This document shows, one piece after another, positions 51,909 to 63,694 of a stretch of 64,000 nt of DNA. Origin of the DNA: Hydrogenophaga sp. (lineage in GTDB: Bacteria; Pseudomonadota; Gammaproteobacteria; Burkholderiales; Burkholderiaceae_C); assembly GCF_030656115.1 (NCBI RefSeq), contig NZ_JAUSOO010000037.1:109932-173931 (forward strand), written 5' to 3'. The notes beneath the pieces were generated by a model. The model made no database searches, was not told the DNA's origin, and worked only from the letters and a program-made list of their open reading frames with translations. A program made the translations under genes and the position numbers. Numbering within the stretch: the first letter of the stretch is position 1; every line of letters begins with the position of its first letter.

Positions 51909-52682
51909 ATGCTCAACATCCCTTCCCTCAAAAACGCGGTCCACCCCGACGAATGGGCGTTGCGCTGCGACCTCGCCGCCTGCTACCGGCTGGTGGCCGC
52001 CTACGGCTGGAGCGACCTGGTGTTCACCCACATCAGCGCCAAACTGCCCGACAGCGTGACGGGTGGCGCACACCAGTTCCTCATCAACCCCTACGGGCTG
52101 ATGTTCGATGAGATCACCGCCAGCAGCCTGGTGAAGGTCGACATGGCCTGCAACAAGCTCATCGACAGCCCGTTCCCCGTGAACCCGGCCGGGTTTGTGA
52201 TTCACAGCGCGGTGCACGAAGCCCGCCCCGAAGTGGGCTGTGTGCTGCACACCCACACGCGCGCGGGCGTGGGCGTGAGCGCCCAAAAAGGCGGTATTTT
52301 GCCCCTCAGCCAGCAAAGTACGTTTGTACTCGCTTCGCTGGCGTACCATGACTACGAAGGCGTGGCCTTTCGCCCCGAAGAAAAGCCCCGGCTGCAGGCC
52401 GACCTGGGCCAGGCCAGCTACCTGGTGCTGCGCAACCACGGCATGCTCACCGTCGGTCAAACCATTGCCGAGGCGTTTCTGGCCATGTACACGCTGGAGA
52501 ACACCTGCCGCATCCAGATCGACGCGCAGGCCGGGGGCGGTGAACTGGTGCCGGTAAACCCCACCATCCTGGCCGGCATGGCGGACGTGATGCGCGTCGC
52601 CACCGCCGGCCAAGGCGCCCAACTGGCGTGGCCCGCGCTGCTGCGCAAGGTCGAGCGCCTGGACCCGGGCTACGCCAACTGA
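51909..52682 (+). CDS. Class II aldolase/adducin domain protein
   Basis: 257 residues. It has the class II aldolase fold with HISAKLPDSVTGGAHQFLINPYGLMFDEITASSLVKVD, the metal-binding histidines in VLHTHTRAGVGVSAQ, and a third His in LRNHGMLTVG. It may cleave or isomerise a sugar phosphate or hydroxy-acid; many members have no known substrate. The start ATG 51909 is chosen as the frame upstream is shared with the DUF2892 gene. Confidence 0.85.
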   Translation: MLNIPSLKNAVHPDEWALRCDLAACYRLVAAYGWSDLVFTHISAKLPDSVTGGAHQFLINPYGLMFDEITASSLVKVDMACNKLIDSPFPVNPAGFVIHSAVHEARPEVGCVLHTHTRAGVGVSAQKGGILPLSQQSTFVLASLAYHDYEGVAFRPEEKPRLQADLGQASYLVLRNHGMLTVGQTIAEAFLAMYTLENTCRIQIDAQAGGGELVPVNPTILAGMADVMRVATAGQGAQLAWPALLRKVERLDPGYAN

Positions 52683-53219
52683 ACCCCTGACGGGACACCA
52701 GAAACGGCCGCTGGAACGGCGCAGGAAACGGGGCAACGACCTGCAGGCGGTTTCTGGCGTTGGGATGGTCGTCGCTGAACGCCGCGCCCGGCCTTGCCTT
52801 CCGGCACGCCCAATGCAAAGGCACCCTTCCTCCGTCAAGACGGTCGTTGAAGTGGGCGACCAGGGCAAGCCGCTCGGGGGCCAACAACCAAGCCGATGCT
52901 TCGATCATTTATGGGTGTTTCCAGCCGGTCATGGGATGTGCGCGCCTTTGCGCGCTCAATACACGGCAAAAACCCGTATATGGTGCGCATCAAAGGTGCA
53001 TGCACTGTCCTTGTGCATAAAGACGCATCAAGGTGAAGTTTCCGCCTGATACCCGGAATAGCGATGTGCTATTGCAATTTCTGTCGCCATAAAGCACCCC
53101 TGCGTCACCCATTTGACAGACGCAGTGCCACTTGGTGAATACACCTATGGCACGTTTTCTGCTTTGATGCTTGTCAAAAATGCAGCCATCTCGCGCTTCG
53201 TTTTACAAGGAGTGAGTCC
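52683..53219. other. Intergenic region before the signalling operon, no gene
   Basis: These 537 bases lie between the aldolase stop and the CheA-like gene. The 3' half is AT-rich (about 52900-53215) and would hold the operon promoter; ACAAGGAG at 53206-53213 is a clear ribosome site for the ATG at 53220. No protein or RNA gene was recognised. Confidence 0.5.
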
Positions 53220-55349
53220 ATGGCAACCATGGCAATGCAATTACCTACCACTCAAGCTCACGCACCGAGCCCACCGGTATCGCGCGGTTTCTGGCAACGC
53301 TACCGAGTGATTATCTTGGCGGTTACGTTGTTCATCGTGATCGATCTTGGCGTGCTGGTGCTCAACTTTTACACATCATTCAAGATCAGCGAGGACGCCA
53401 TCGGGGTGAATCTTTCGGGGCGCCAGCGCATGCTGTCGCAGCGGATGACCAAAGCGCTGCTGACGGTGGACATCGAACTTCGCGATGGGCGTGACACCAC
53501 AGCAGCGCGCGAAGAGTTCAAGCTGGCCGTGGGCCTGTTTGAGCAGACTCTGAAAGGTTTTGAAGTCGGTGACACCGTACCTGGCGGCGACGGTAAAAGG
53601 GTGTACCTACAGCCCGCAACCGGCGACGCTGCGCGCCAAGCGGTTGATGCTGCGCTGACGCTGTGGAAGCCCTACCGACGCGCACTGGCCCCGGTGCTGG
53701 AAGGGCGCGAGACACTGAGAGAACTGGCCGAAGCCGTGGCCTATGCGCGCGCCAGCAACGTCAAGCTGCTGGGGTTAATGAACGACCTCACCACTGCGCT
53801 GGAAAAGAACGCCACCGAACGCGCCAACTTTCTGCGTACGGTGCAAGCCGCCGGCATCCTGCTGGCGCTCATCAATTTTGCCTACATCCTCTACAAATTC
53901 CTGAGCAGTCTGCGCCGCGCTGACGCGTCGATCCTGGCGGTCAACGAAGAAAATCGAGAGATTTTGGGCACCGTGCGCGAGGGTTTGTTTTTGCTGCAAC
54001 CGGACTTCACGCTGGGCACACAGATTTCCCGCTCGGTGGGCACGTTGCTGGGCAAAGAACCCCGTTCAGGGGACCGGCTGCTTGACCTGCTGGGCCCTTT
54101 GCTGTTCGAGAAAGACCTGAACGATGCGCGCGACTACATGGAATTGCTGTTTTTGCCGCATGTGCGCGAAAACCTGGTTCAGGGTGTCAACCCGCTGACC
54201 TGCGTCGAAGTCAGGGCCACCAATGCACTGGGGCTTGAGGAGCGCAAGTTTTTGTCTTTCTCTTTCAGTCGCGTGATCGATGGTGGCCAGGTTCGCCACC
54301 TGCTGGTGACCATGCAGGACATTACCCCCCGCATTGCGCTCGAACGGCAACTGGATGCCGAGCGCTCCCGCGCTCGCCAGGAGTTCTCCTCCTTGGTTCA
54401 AGCGCTTCGGACCGACGCGGGTGCGCTGCGCAGCTTTGTCTCGCGCGCCGAGGCGCAGTTGCTGCAGGTCAATGATCTGCTGCGCTCGCTCTCGGAACAG
54501 CAAGACAGCGTGAAAACACGCAAAACGATGGACAGTGTTTTTCGCCTGATCCACACCTTCAAGGGCGATGCCGCCGCACTCGACATGGAACTGCTCGCCA
54601 GCATGGCACACAGCCTGGAAGACGAGTTGCAGCGGCTGCGCAACCTCGACAAGTTGAGCGGCGAAGCGCTGGTACACCTGCCACTGGCCCTGGAGGGGCT
54701 GCTGGAGAAAGTGGGTGCTTTCAAACTGGTTGCACAGGCACACCCCGCCACAACAGCGACCATGGAAACGTCTGTGGGCCCATCCTCACCAGAGATTCCA
54801 ACCGCTCTGTCCCGGGTACTTGAACTGGCCCACCGCGCCGCGGCGGATCTGGGCAAGCAGGTGCGCACACGCCTGGTGCTGGAAGACGGGGGGCTGGCAC
54901 ACCCCCGTGCCCAGGATCCAGAGTTGGTGTCGCTGGCTATTCAACTGGTGCGCAACGCCGTGGCCCACGGCATAGAGACACCGGCCGAGCGGATCGCAGC
55001 CGGCAAAGCAGAGATTGGCTTGGTCACCCTCTCGCTGGTGCGGCGCGACACAGACGAATTGGAATTGCGTGTGCGCGACGATGGCAAGGGCCTGCAACCA
55101 TCTGCAATCCGCCAGCGCCTGCTGGACTTGGGCTGGTACAAGCCCGAGCAACTTGACCAGTTCTCAGAACGGCAGATCATGGGTCACATCTTCAAACCCG
55201 GTTTTTCCACCGCTGCGCCCGGTGGATCCCACGCTGGGCGAGGGGTTGGCCTGGACGTGGTTCAACAAGCGGTCAGCCAATTGGGTGCGAGGCTGCGGCT
55301 GCATTCCACACCGGGACAGGGCACCGAGTTCGGCATCGTCCTGGCCTGA
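53220..55349 (+). CDS. CheA-like hybrid sensor kinase with PilJ-type sensory domain, lacking P5
   Basis: 709 residues. TM1 (about 29-51) and TM2 (about 202-223) flank a PilJ/NIT-like periplasmic domain with SGRQRMLSQRMTKALL. After a PAS-like region (about 240-390) comes a histidine phosphotransfer domain with phosphoacceptor H445 in RLIHTFKGDAAAL, then a CheA-type ATPase (N-box LVRNAVAHGIE, DDGKGL, GRGVGLDVV) that ends at GTEFGIVLA. The CheW-binding P5 domain is absent. Thus a transmembrane sensor and CheA kinase are joined in one protein with no need for a receptor array. It is followed by CheY- and CheX-like genes in an operon. A strong ribosome site (AAGGAG) precedes the ATG at 53220. Confidence 0.85.
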   Translation: MATMAMQLPTTQAHAPSPPVSRGFWQRYRVIILAVTLFIVIDLGVLVLNFYTSFKISEDAIGVNLSGRQRMLSQRMTKALLTVDIELRDGRDTTAAREEFKLAVGLFEQTLKGFEVGDTVPGGDGKRVYLQPATGDAARQAVDAALTLWKPYRRALAPVLEGRETLRELAEAVAYARASNVKLLGLMNDLTTALEKNATERANFLRTVQAAGILLALINFAYILYKFLSSLRRADASILAVNEENREILGTVREGLFLLQPDFTLGTQISRSVGTLLGKEPRSGDRLLDLLGPLLFEKDLNDARDYMELLFLPHVRENLVQGVNPLTCVEVRATNALGLEERKFLSFSFSRVIDGGQVRHLLVTMQDITPRIALERQLDAERSRARQEFSSLVQALRTDAGALRSFVSRAEAQLLQVNDLLRSLSEQQDSVKTRKTMDSVFRLIHTFKGDAAALDMELLASMAHSLEDELQRLRNLDKLSGEALVHLPLALEGLLEKVGAFKLVAQAHPATTATMETSVGPSSPEIPTALSRVLELAHRAAADLGKQVRTRLVLEDGGLAHPRAQDPELVSLAIQLVRNAVAHGIETPAERIAAGKAEIGLVTLSLVRRDTDELELRVRDDGKGLQPSAIRQRLLDLGWYKPEQLDQFSERQIMGHIFKPGFSTAAPGGSHAGRGVGLDVVQQAVSQLGARLRLHSTPGQGTEFGIVLA

Positions 55350-55361
55350 GCGAGCATTCAC

Positions 55362-55733
55362 ATGAAATTGCTCATCGTTGACGACTCCAACCTGATACGT
55401 ACCCGCATCGCCAGCGTGGTCGAGGCCACACAGATGAAGGGCATTTCTATTGTTGGACTGGCCCGCAATGGGCGCGAGGCCGTGCGCATTGCCCGCGTCA
55501 GCCGACCTGATGTGGTCACCATGGACCTGACCATGCCTGAAATGGACGGTGTGGAAACCATCCGTGAACTGATGCGCATGCCCGATCCGCCCAACATTCT
55601 GGTGGTCAGCGCGCTCAACGACAAGTCCACGGCCATCACGGCGCTGCGCATGGGAGCACGCGGTTTCATCAACAAGCCATTTACCGACGACGAGCTGCGG
55701 CTGGCCCTGCTCGACGTGTGCAATCCCAACTGA
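55362..55733 (+). CDS. CheY-like single-domain response regulator
   Basis: 123 residues, receiver only. The acidic pair D7 D8 (LIVDDSN), phosphoacceptor D55 in VTMDLTMPEMDG, Ser83 and Lys105 in INKPF are all present. It has no output domain, so it must act by protein contact. It follows the kinase by 12 bp and is followed by CheX by 10 bp. It should be phosphorylated by the CheA-like protein. Confidence 0.92.
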   Translation: MKLLIVDDSNLIRTRIASVVEATQMKGISIVGLARNGREAVRIARVSRPDVVTMDLTMPEMDGVETIRELMRMPDPPNILVVSALNDKSTAITALRMGARGFINKPFTDDELRLALLDVCNPN

Positions 55734-55743
55734 GTGCCCCTAT

Positions 55744-56199
55744 ATGGCTACCCTGACCGAAGACGACTTGCGGCTGTTCGTGGACGCCGTCAAACATTAC
55801 CTCAAAGCCACCTCCGGCCAGGAACCCGAGATCACCTCCGCCTTTCTGGGCGACGCCAACGTGACCGGCCACGAGTTCAACGGCATCGTGAGCTTCATGG
55901 GCGGCTACAGTGGTCAGATCCTGGTTTCCATGCCGCAGGGCATGCTGCGCGAGTTGTTGGTGCTGCAACATGAACGCAACTTCACCGAGAGCAACCTGCT
56001 GGACGCGGTGGGCGAGGTGGCCAACACACTGGCAGGTAACGCGCGCAAGGTCTTTGGCCCAGAGCTGGATATTTCCGTGCCCACCCGCCTGCGTGGGGCG
56101 CAAGGCATCACAGCCCGGGTGCGCGAGCGGCCTTACGTCATCACATTTCGCTGGAACCGCCATCCGGCACTGGTCTGCGTCGATCTGGAGCGCCGCTGA
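55744..56199 (+). CDS. CheX-type CheY-P phosphatase
   Basis: 151 residues of the CheC/CheX/FliY family. The active helix is LLDAVGEVANTLAGNA with D87, E91 and N94, and P113 in LDISVPT, matching the D-x3-E-x2-N signature. Members dephosphorylate CheY-P. It closes the operon started by the CheA-like kinase, so the unit contains kinase, response regulator and phosphatase. It is complete. Confidence 0.87.
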   Translation: MATLTEDDLRLFVDAVKHYLKATSGQEPEITSAFLGDANVTGHEFNGIVSFMGGYSGQILVSMPQGMLRELLVLQHERNFTESNLLDAVGEVANTLAGNARKVFGPELDISVPTRLRGAQGITARVRERPYVITFRWNRHPALVCVDLERR

Positions 56200-56340
56200 A
56201 TCAAAGTCCGCACTGCCAGCTTCCGTGCCTCTTTGACGCAGTGCCCGATGCGCCGCCACAGCCGGTGTTTCAAGTTCCGCCTGTATATAAACACGCTTGA
56301 TGGAGAGTTCCGGCCATCCCCGCGCGACTGCGCATGCCAA

Positions 56341-58239
56341 CTACCCAAACGCCCGCACCACCCGCAGCACATCGGCCCCATACGCTTCGCGCTTTTTCTG
56401 CCCCAGCCCGGCAATGCCTTCCAGGTCGGCGTCGGTGTGGGGCATGCGGCTGGCGATGGCGCGCAGGGTGCTGTCGTGAAAAATCACGAAGGCGGGCAGG
56501 TTGTGTTCGCGGGCCACTTCGGCGCGCCAGGCTTTCAGGGCGGCCAGGCAGTCGCGCTCGTTCAGGCTCAGCGGCTGGCCGTCGGGCGCAGCGGCGGCAG
56601 CGCTGCTGCGGGCGGTTTTGCTGCGGCTGGTGCGGCCTGGGGTTTTTTCGGTGGCCAGCTTCAGCGCCACCGGACGCTGGCCTTTCAAAATCTCGCGTGC
56701 GGCGTTGGCCAGGTGCAGGGTGTTGTAGTGCGCGGCGTCCACCTGCACGGCTTCAATGGCGATGAGCTGGCGCAGCAGGGCGCGCCACTGGGTTTCGGAC
56801 AGGTCGGCGCCAATGCCGAAGGTTGAGAGTTTGTCGTGCCCGTACTGCGCCATTTTGTCGGTCTGCTTGCCGCGCAAAATGTCCATGATGTGGCCGGCGC
56901 CAAAGGCCATGCCGCTGGTTTGCTGCACGCGGTAGATGCACGAGAGCAGTTTGCGGGCCGATTCGGTGGCATCAAACAGCGCGGGCGGGTGCAGGCAGTT
57001 GTCGCAGTTGCCGCAGGGCTGGCTTTTTTCGCCAAAGTAGGCCAGCAGGCGCACGCGGCGGCAGTCGCTGGCCTCGGCCAGGGTCAGCAGCGCGTCGAGC
57101 TTGCCGCGCAGCACCTGTTTGAATTCGTCGGCTGCCGGACTTTCGTCGATCATGCGGCGCTGGTTCACCACGTCTTGCAGGCCGTAGGCCATCCAGGCGT
57201 TGGCGGGTTCGCCGTCGCGCCCGGCGCGGCCGGTTTCCTGGTAATAGCCCTCGATGTTTTTGGGCATGTCTAGGTGCGCGACAAAGCGCACGTCGGGCTT
57301 GTCGATGCCCATGCCGAACGCGATGGTGGCGACCATGATCAGGCCTTCTTCGCGCAAGAAACGGTCCTGGTGCTGCTGGCGTTTGGCCGCGTCCATGCCC
57401 GCGTGGTAGGGCAAGGCGTTCAGGCCAGCGGTGTTGAGCATCTCGGCCACTTCTTCCACCCGGCGGCGCGACTGGCAGTAGACGATGCCCGCGTCGTGCC
57501 CCGTGCTGTGGGTGTGCTCGTCGCGGATGAAGCGCATCAGCTGCGTGGTGGCGTCTTTCTTTTCCACCAACTGGTAGCGGATGTTGGGCCGGTCGAAACT
57601 GCTGATGAAGGTGCGCGCGTTTTGCAGCTGCAGCCGCTCGACGATGTCGGCGCGGGTCAGGTCGTCGGCGGTGGCGGTGAGCGCCACGCGGGGCACGCCG
57701 GGGTAGCGCTCGTGCAGGATGGCCAGTGCGCGGTATTCGGGCCGGAAGTCGTGGCCCCACTGGCTCACGCAGTGCGCTTCGTCGATCGCGAACAGGCTGA
57801 GCTTGCCGCGCTCGTGCAGCGCATCCATCAGCGCCAGAAAACGCGGCGTGGTCAGGCGCTCGGGGGCGGCGTAAATCAGCGTCAGTTCGCCGCGCAGCAG
57901 TTGTTTTTCGGTCTGGTGGGCTTCTTCGCTGGTGAGGCTGGAATTGAGAAAGGCACCGGCCACGCCGGCTTCAATGAGCGCGCCCACCTGGTCGTGCATG
58001 AGGGCGATGAGGGGCGACACCACCACCGTGAGGCCGTGCCCGGCGCGCTCGCGCACGATGGCGGGCACCTGGTAACACAGGCTTTTGCCGCCGCCCGTGG
58101 GCATGAGCACCAATGCATCGCCACCCGCGCTGACATGGCCCACGATATCGGCCTGCGGGCCGCGAAAGGCGTCGTAGCCGAAGACTTCCTGCAGCACGCT
58201 CAGGCAGTCGGCCTGCGTGTCGGTTGGCATGTCCATCAT
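56341..58239 (-). CDS. recQ: ATP-dependent DNA helicase RecQ
   Basis: A 632-residue RecQ. Visible are motif [32 protein letters not shown], the helicase C-terminal region ([41 protein letters not shown]), the zinc-binding [22 protein letters not shown] with its cysteines, and a C-terminal HRDC domain ([34 protein letters not shown]). It unwinds DNA in recombination repair. Possible starts ATG 58239, 58236 and 58230 lie close together. It is monocistronic. Confidence 0.95.
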   Translation of the reverse strand: MMDMPTDTQADCLSVLQEVFGYDAFRGPQADIVGHVSAGGDALVLMPTGGGKSLCYQVPAIVRERAGHGLTVVVSPLIALMHDQVGALIEAGVAGAFLNSSLTSEEAHQTEKQLLRGELTLIYAAPERLTTPRFLALMDALHERGKLSLFAIDEAHCVSQWGHDFRPEYRALAILHERYPGVPRVALTATADDLTRADIVERLQLQNARTFISSFDRPNIRYQLVEKKDATTQLMRFIRDEHTHSTGHDAGIVYCQSRRRVEEVAEMLNTAGLNALPYHAGMDAAKRQQHQDRFLREEGLIMVATIAFGMGIDKPDVRFVAHLDMPKNIEGYYQETGRAGRDGEPANAWMAYGLQDVVNQRRMIDESPAADEFKQVLRGKLDALLTLAEASDCRRVRLLAYFGEKSQPCGNCDNCLHPPALFDATESARKLLSCIYRVQQTSGMAFGAGHIMDILRGKQTDKMAQYGHDKLSTFGIGADLSETQWRALLRQLIAIEAVQVDAAHYNTLHLANAAREILKGQRPVALKLATEKTPGRTSRSKTARSSAAAAAPDGQPLSLNERDCLAALKAWRAEVAREHNLPAFVIFHDSTLRAIASRMPHTDADLEGIAGLGQKKREAYGADVLRVVRAFG

Positions 58240-58309
58240 GACCAAAGCACCGGTGCTGAAACGTGGCAAGCCATGGCCACCCCACCCGCGGGAAAACCCA
58301 AGCCAGCGG

Positions 58310-58729
58310 TCACATTTGCTCCCACGGCAAGCCCTCAAAACGCCAGCCGTTGAGGCTGGAGCGCTTGAACGCATCGTTCAACTCGCCTTCAAAGCCGTGC
58401 AGCACGTGTGCCACGTTGGCAAAGCCGACGGCTTCCAGGGCGGCACCCGCGTCCAGGGTGCGCTTGCCGCTGCGGCAGATCAGCAGCACCGGGCGGGCTT
58501 TGTCGCCGGCTTCCTTCTCCACCGTCTCGGCAAAGCGCTGCGGGTTGGGCGTGAGGTCGGGGTATTCGTACCAGGGGATGTTTTCTACGCCGGGCGGGCG
58601 CCCCACGTAGAGCGACTCAATCTCCATGCGCACATCAACAAACAGGGGGCCTTCGAGCCCGGCGGCTTCGCAGCGCGCCTGCTCGGCCTGCAGCCAGGCC
58701 CAGGCATCCTTGGGAGACAGGTTTTTCAT
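58310..58729 (-). CDS. Rhodanese-like domain protein
   Basis: 139 residues. A single rhodanese domain with active loop [22 protein letters not shown] (catalytic Cys in ICRSGKR). It transfers sulfane sulfur. The start ATG 58729 ([13 protein letters not shown]) is preferred. It lies upstream of recQ on the same strand and is divergent from fadH. Confidence 0.88.
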   Translation of the reverse strand: MKNLSPKDAWAWLQAEQARCEAAGLEGPLFVDVRMEIESLYVGRPPGVENIPWYEYPDLTPNPQRFAETVEKEAGDKARPVLLICRSGKRTLDAGAALEAVGFANVAHVLHGFEGELNDAFKRSSLNGWRFEGLPWEQM

Positions 58730-58754
58730 GGCCGCTATTGTCGGGTATCTGTAG

Positions 58755-60899
<2,145 letters not shown>

Positions 60900-61011
60900 A
60901 GCGCTGGCGAGAAAGCGACACGCTTCGCTGGAGGCGTCTGTGAACCCAGCAGCGGTGGTTCCCAGCTTGGGCAGCGGTTTTTTGACGGTTCAAACCACAC
61001 GTTGGCGGTGG

Positions 61012-62727
61012 TCAGTTTTGCGGTTTTGGGGGCACCGCAGTCGAACCGCCACTGCTCAAAATACCGGCCACCGTTTGGCTGATACCGGTCAAAGACGGAT
61101 TGGCCAACCCGGCGTCCTTCATGATCGCATCCACGATGGGCTTGGCCACCTGGTACTGCAGCGCCGAGTTCATGACCTGTTCCGGCAATGAGCCCGAACC
61201 GTTCGAATGGGCGCCGTTGCCCTCTGCATGACCGCTGCCACCGCCCATGGGCATGCCATTGACCTGGAACAGTCGAATCGAATCGATCTTCTCCATGGGC
61301 CGGGAGGCCTCTTGAATGATGCTGGGCAACGCCTGAATCAGCTGCATGCGAACGGCCAAGTCGATCTGGGCCGCTCCGAGTCGATTCTTGGCCTCGTTGA
61401 TGGCGGCAATGCCCTCGGCTTCGGCCAGAGCGGCTTCGCGTTTGGCGTCCGCCTCCACCTTGAGTGCCAGCGCGCGGTTTTCAGCGGCCTCACGCTCGGC
61501 TTCAGCAGACACTTTGACGGAAATGGCCGATTGCTCGGCTTCGCGGGTCGCGTCGATGAGCTGAATCGACTTGCCGCGTTCTGCGATCGCCACTTCCCGC
61601 GCCGTGTTCACGGCTTCTTCTGCCTTGACGGCTTCGGCTCGCGCCGCGTTGGCCACGGCATCCGCTTGCGACTGTTCCTGAGACTTGCGTGCAATCGCAA
61701 TCGCAGCGTCCTGGTTGGCCAGCTCGACCGACTGGCGTTGTTCAGCTTGCTTGACCTTGGTTTCCCGCTCCGCTTCGATGGTTTTTTTCTGGATGGTCAG
61801 GTTCTTGTCGATCTCGGCGCTGTTGACCGTGCGGTCCGCTTCGATGCGGCGCTCTTTGACCAAACGCTCGGCGTTGATGCGCACTTCTTCGGCCTCGCGG
61901 TGCCGTTCTGCTTCGATCTTGGCAATCTCGGCCACCTGGTCCGCTTTGGCGTTGGCAATTTCCTGCTGCTGTGTGAGGGTGGCGAATTCCTGCTGCTTGG
62001 TGATGTCCAGTTTCAGGCGCTCTGCTTCCAGGTTCTTGGTCCGAACCTGCACTTCGGTGTCTTGTTCAACGTCGTTGCGTTGCTTGCGCCGCGCTTCGGT
62101 TTCTTGCGTCAGCCGCGTCAGGCCTTCGGCATCGAAGGCGTTGTTCGGGTTGAAGAATTCTTTGGATGTCTGGTCCATGCTGGTCAAGGAAACCGCTTCG
62201 AGCTCCAGACCGTTTTTCTCCAGATCTTCGGCCACGGCGTTTTGCACCGCCTGCACGAACTCGCGGCGCTTGTCCTGCAACTCTTGCATGGTCATGGTGG
62301 CCGCGGTGGCCCGCAGAGCGTCCACGAATTTGTCTTCGACCAGAATTTTCAGCTCATTGGGCGCCATGGTCTTGCGGCCCAGGGTCTGAGCCGCGGTGCT
62401 CACGGATTCGGCCACTTGCCGGACCCGCACAAAAAAGGCCGCCGCCACATCGACGCGCATCCGGTCCAACGCGATCAGGCTTTGCTCTTCCCGGCGCGAG
62501 ACCTCCAGCTTGAGCGTGTTCATGTTCACGGGAATGGTTTCGTGAAAGATGGGCAACACGATGGCGCCGCCGTCCATGACCACCTTTTGGCCGCCCAGGC
62601 CGGTTCGAACGAAGGCGGTTTCCTTGGTGGCCCGGTGGTAGAGCCGGGCAAAGATGAGACCGATGAAGACCAGGCCAAACAGACCGATGGCCGCAGGCAC
62701 GCCGATATTGAGCAAGAGTTCAAACAT
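61012..62727 (-). CDS. yqiK: Flotillin-like protein (YqiK family)
   Basis: A 571-residue SPFH/flotillin protein. An amino membrane helix (VPAAIGLFGLVFIGLIFARLY) is followed by a PHB domain (about 40-200) and a long Ala/Glu/Lys coiled coil (about 215-470). The tail is Gly/Ser/Pro-rich. Flotillins form microdomains at the inner membrane. The upstream yqiJ gene encodes its usual OB-fold partner. The start ATG 62727 is taken since the frame upstream of it overlaps yqiJ. Confidence 0.88.
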   Translation of the reverse strand: MFELLLNIGVPAAIGLFGLVFIGLIFARLYHRATKETAFVRTGLGGQKVVMDGGAIVLPIFHETIPVNMNTLKLEVSRREEQSLIALDRMRVDVAAAFFVRVRQVAESVSTAAQTLGRKTMAPNELKILVEDKFVDALRATAATMTMQELQDKRREFVQAVQNAVAEDLEKNGLELEAVSLTSMDQTSKEFFNPNNAFDAEGLTRLTQETEARRKQRNDVEQDTEVQVRTKNLEAERLKLDITKQQEFATLTQQQEIANAKADQVAEIAKIEAERHREAEEVRINAERLVKERRIEADRTVNSAEIDKNLTIQKKTIEAERETKVKQAEQRQSVELANQDAAIAIARKSQEQSQADAVANAARAEAVKAEEAVNTAREVAIAERGKSIQLIDATREAEQSAISVKVSAEAEREAAENRALALKVEADAKREAALAEAEGIAAINEAKNRLGAAQIDLAVRMQLIQALPSIIQEASRPMEKIDSIRLFQVNGMPMGGGSGHAEGNGAHSNGSGSLPEQVMNSALQYQVAKPIVDAIMKDAGLANPSLTGISQTVAGILSSGGSTAVPPKPQN

Positions 62728-62755
62728 GTTTTCCCTTTGGATGTCGTTGCGGTTG

Positions 62756-63373
62756 TCAGAGCAGCTCTGGATGGGGGTTGCGTATGCCCATGTAGCGGGC
62801 ACCATTCTTTTTGACCAACAGCACGGAAACCCCTTCTTCAAAGGTCTCGCCTGGAAGGTCCGGCTCGACCAAAACATAGTGGGTCCGGCCGTGCATGTCC
62901 CTGAGTTTCATCTGCGCTGCAGAGCCCTGTCGCGCGGTACCCTGAACGACGAGGCCAGCCCGGCCGATCAGGCTCATTTCGCTGACCGCAGACGTTTCGT
63001 CGCTGGGCACGAGACGGGCCAACAAACCACCCAGTCTGCGGACAAGAGACATCCCACCCAACATGGCGGGAACGGCGGCAAGCCATGCGGGCATCAACTG
63101 GCCGAACAGGGCACTGCTGAATGCCTGAATCGCGTAACCGCTCATGGAGAAACCCGCAAGAAAGATGCCCAGCAGCATCAGGAATGGCACCTTGCCCACG
63201 TGCAACCAGGCCAGCGGGCCTTCGAGGCTGTCGGGCAAATCGGGCACCAGTCCATCCAGCCAGCTGGATGGACTGGCGGCAAACAACAGGCCGGCCCCCT
63301 CCATGACGAAGAGGGCCAACATGAGCAACAGGGCAGACCCGAAAGGCCACGTTTCTTGTGCAAACCAGATCAT
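62756..63373 (-). CDS. yqiJ: YqiJ-family OB-fold membrane protein
   Basis: A 205-residue membrane protein with two or three hydrophobic segments (SALLLMLALFVMEGAGLLFA, VPFLMLLGIFLAGFSMSGYAI) and a C-terminal OB-fold domain (SLIGRAGLVVQGTARQGSAAQMKLRDMHGRTHYVLVEPD), as in YqiJ/NfeD partners of flotillins. It is co-transcribed with the flotillin gene 28 bp downstream. The start ATG 63373 is used. Confidence 0.82.
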   Translation of the reverse strand: MIWFAQETWPFGSALLLMLALFVMEGAGLLFAASPSSWLDGLVPDLPDSLEGPLAWLHVGKVPFLMLLGIFLAGFSMSGYAIQAFSSALFGQLMPAWLAAVPAMLGGMSLVRRLGGLLARLVPSDETSAVSEMSLIGRAGLVVQGTARQGSAAQMKLRDMHGRTHYVLVEPDLPGETFEEGVSVLLVKKNGARYMGIRNPHPELL

Positions 63374-63694
63374 GGTTGTCCTTGTTGGAAATTCACCGTG
63401 CGCCCCCGTTCCTGGCACGCACCGTTGACGCTGCTTTCAATTTGGGCCGACGGTGTGTGAGCGCCGCCAGCCATCACACCGAAGATGGGTTGGCGCACAG
63501 ATGTCACCCATGTCCGTTCCTTTCCTGCCTTCCTGTTGGGCACAACCGTGATGTTGAATGATCGTAGCGAATTTCAGCGCAGGTGAAACGTGATCAAAGG
63601 TGGCTGTTTCAAATGCGCGGTCAACACCGCACCCAGCGCAGTGGATTTGAGGTGTCGTGCGCGGCCCAGCAACATGGTTTCTACAATCCTGCCC
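63374..63694. other. Divergent intergenic region yqiJ/metH
   Basis: These 321 bases separate the divergent yqiJ and metH. A TACAAT box (63681-63686) lies 8 bases before the metH ATG. I saw no cobalamin or SAM/SAH riboswitch consensus and no other gene. Confidence 0.5.
63681..63686 (+). promoter_or_regulatory. Candidate -10 box of metH
   Basis: TACAAT ends eight bases before the ATG at 63695. This suggests a very short 5' leader for metH, as seen for the Crp/Fnr gene at 50783. No clear -35 was found. Confidence 0.35.

Noticed and set aside
63374..63694. Cobalamin or SAM/SAH riboswitch upstream of metH
   Set aside because: No B12-box or SAH-element consensus was seen, and the TACAAT box is too near the start for a long leader.
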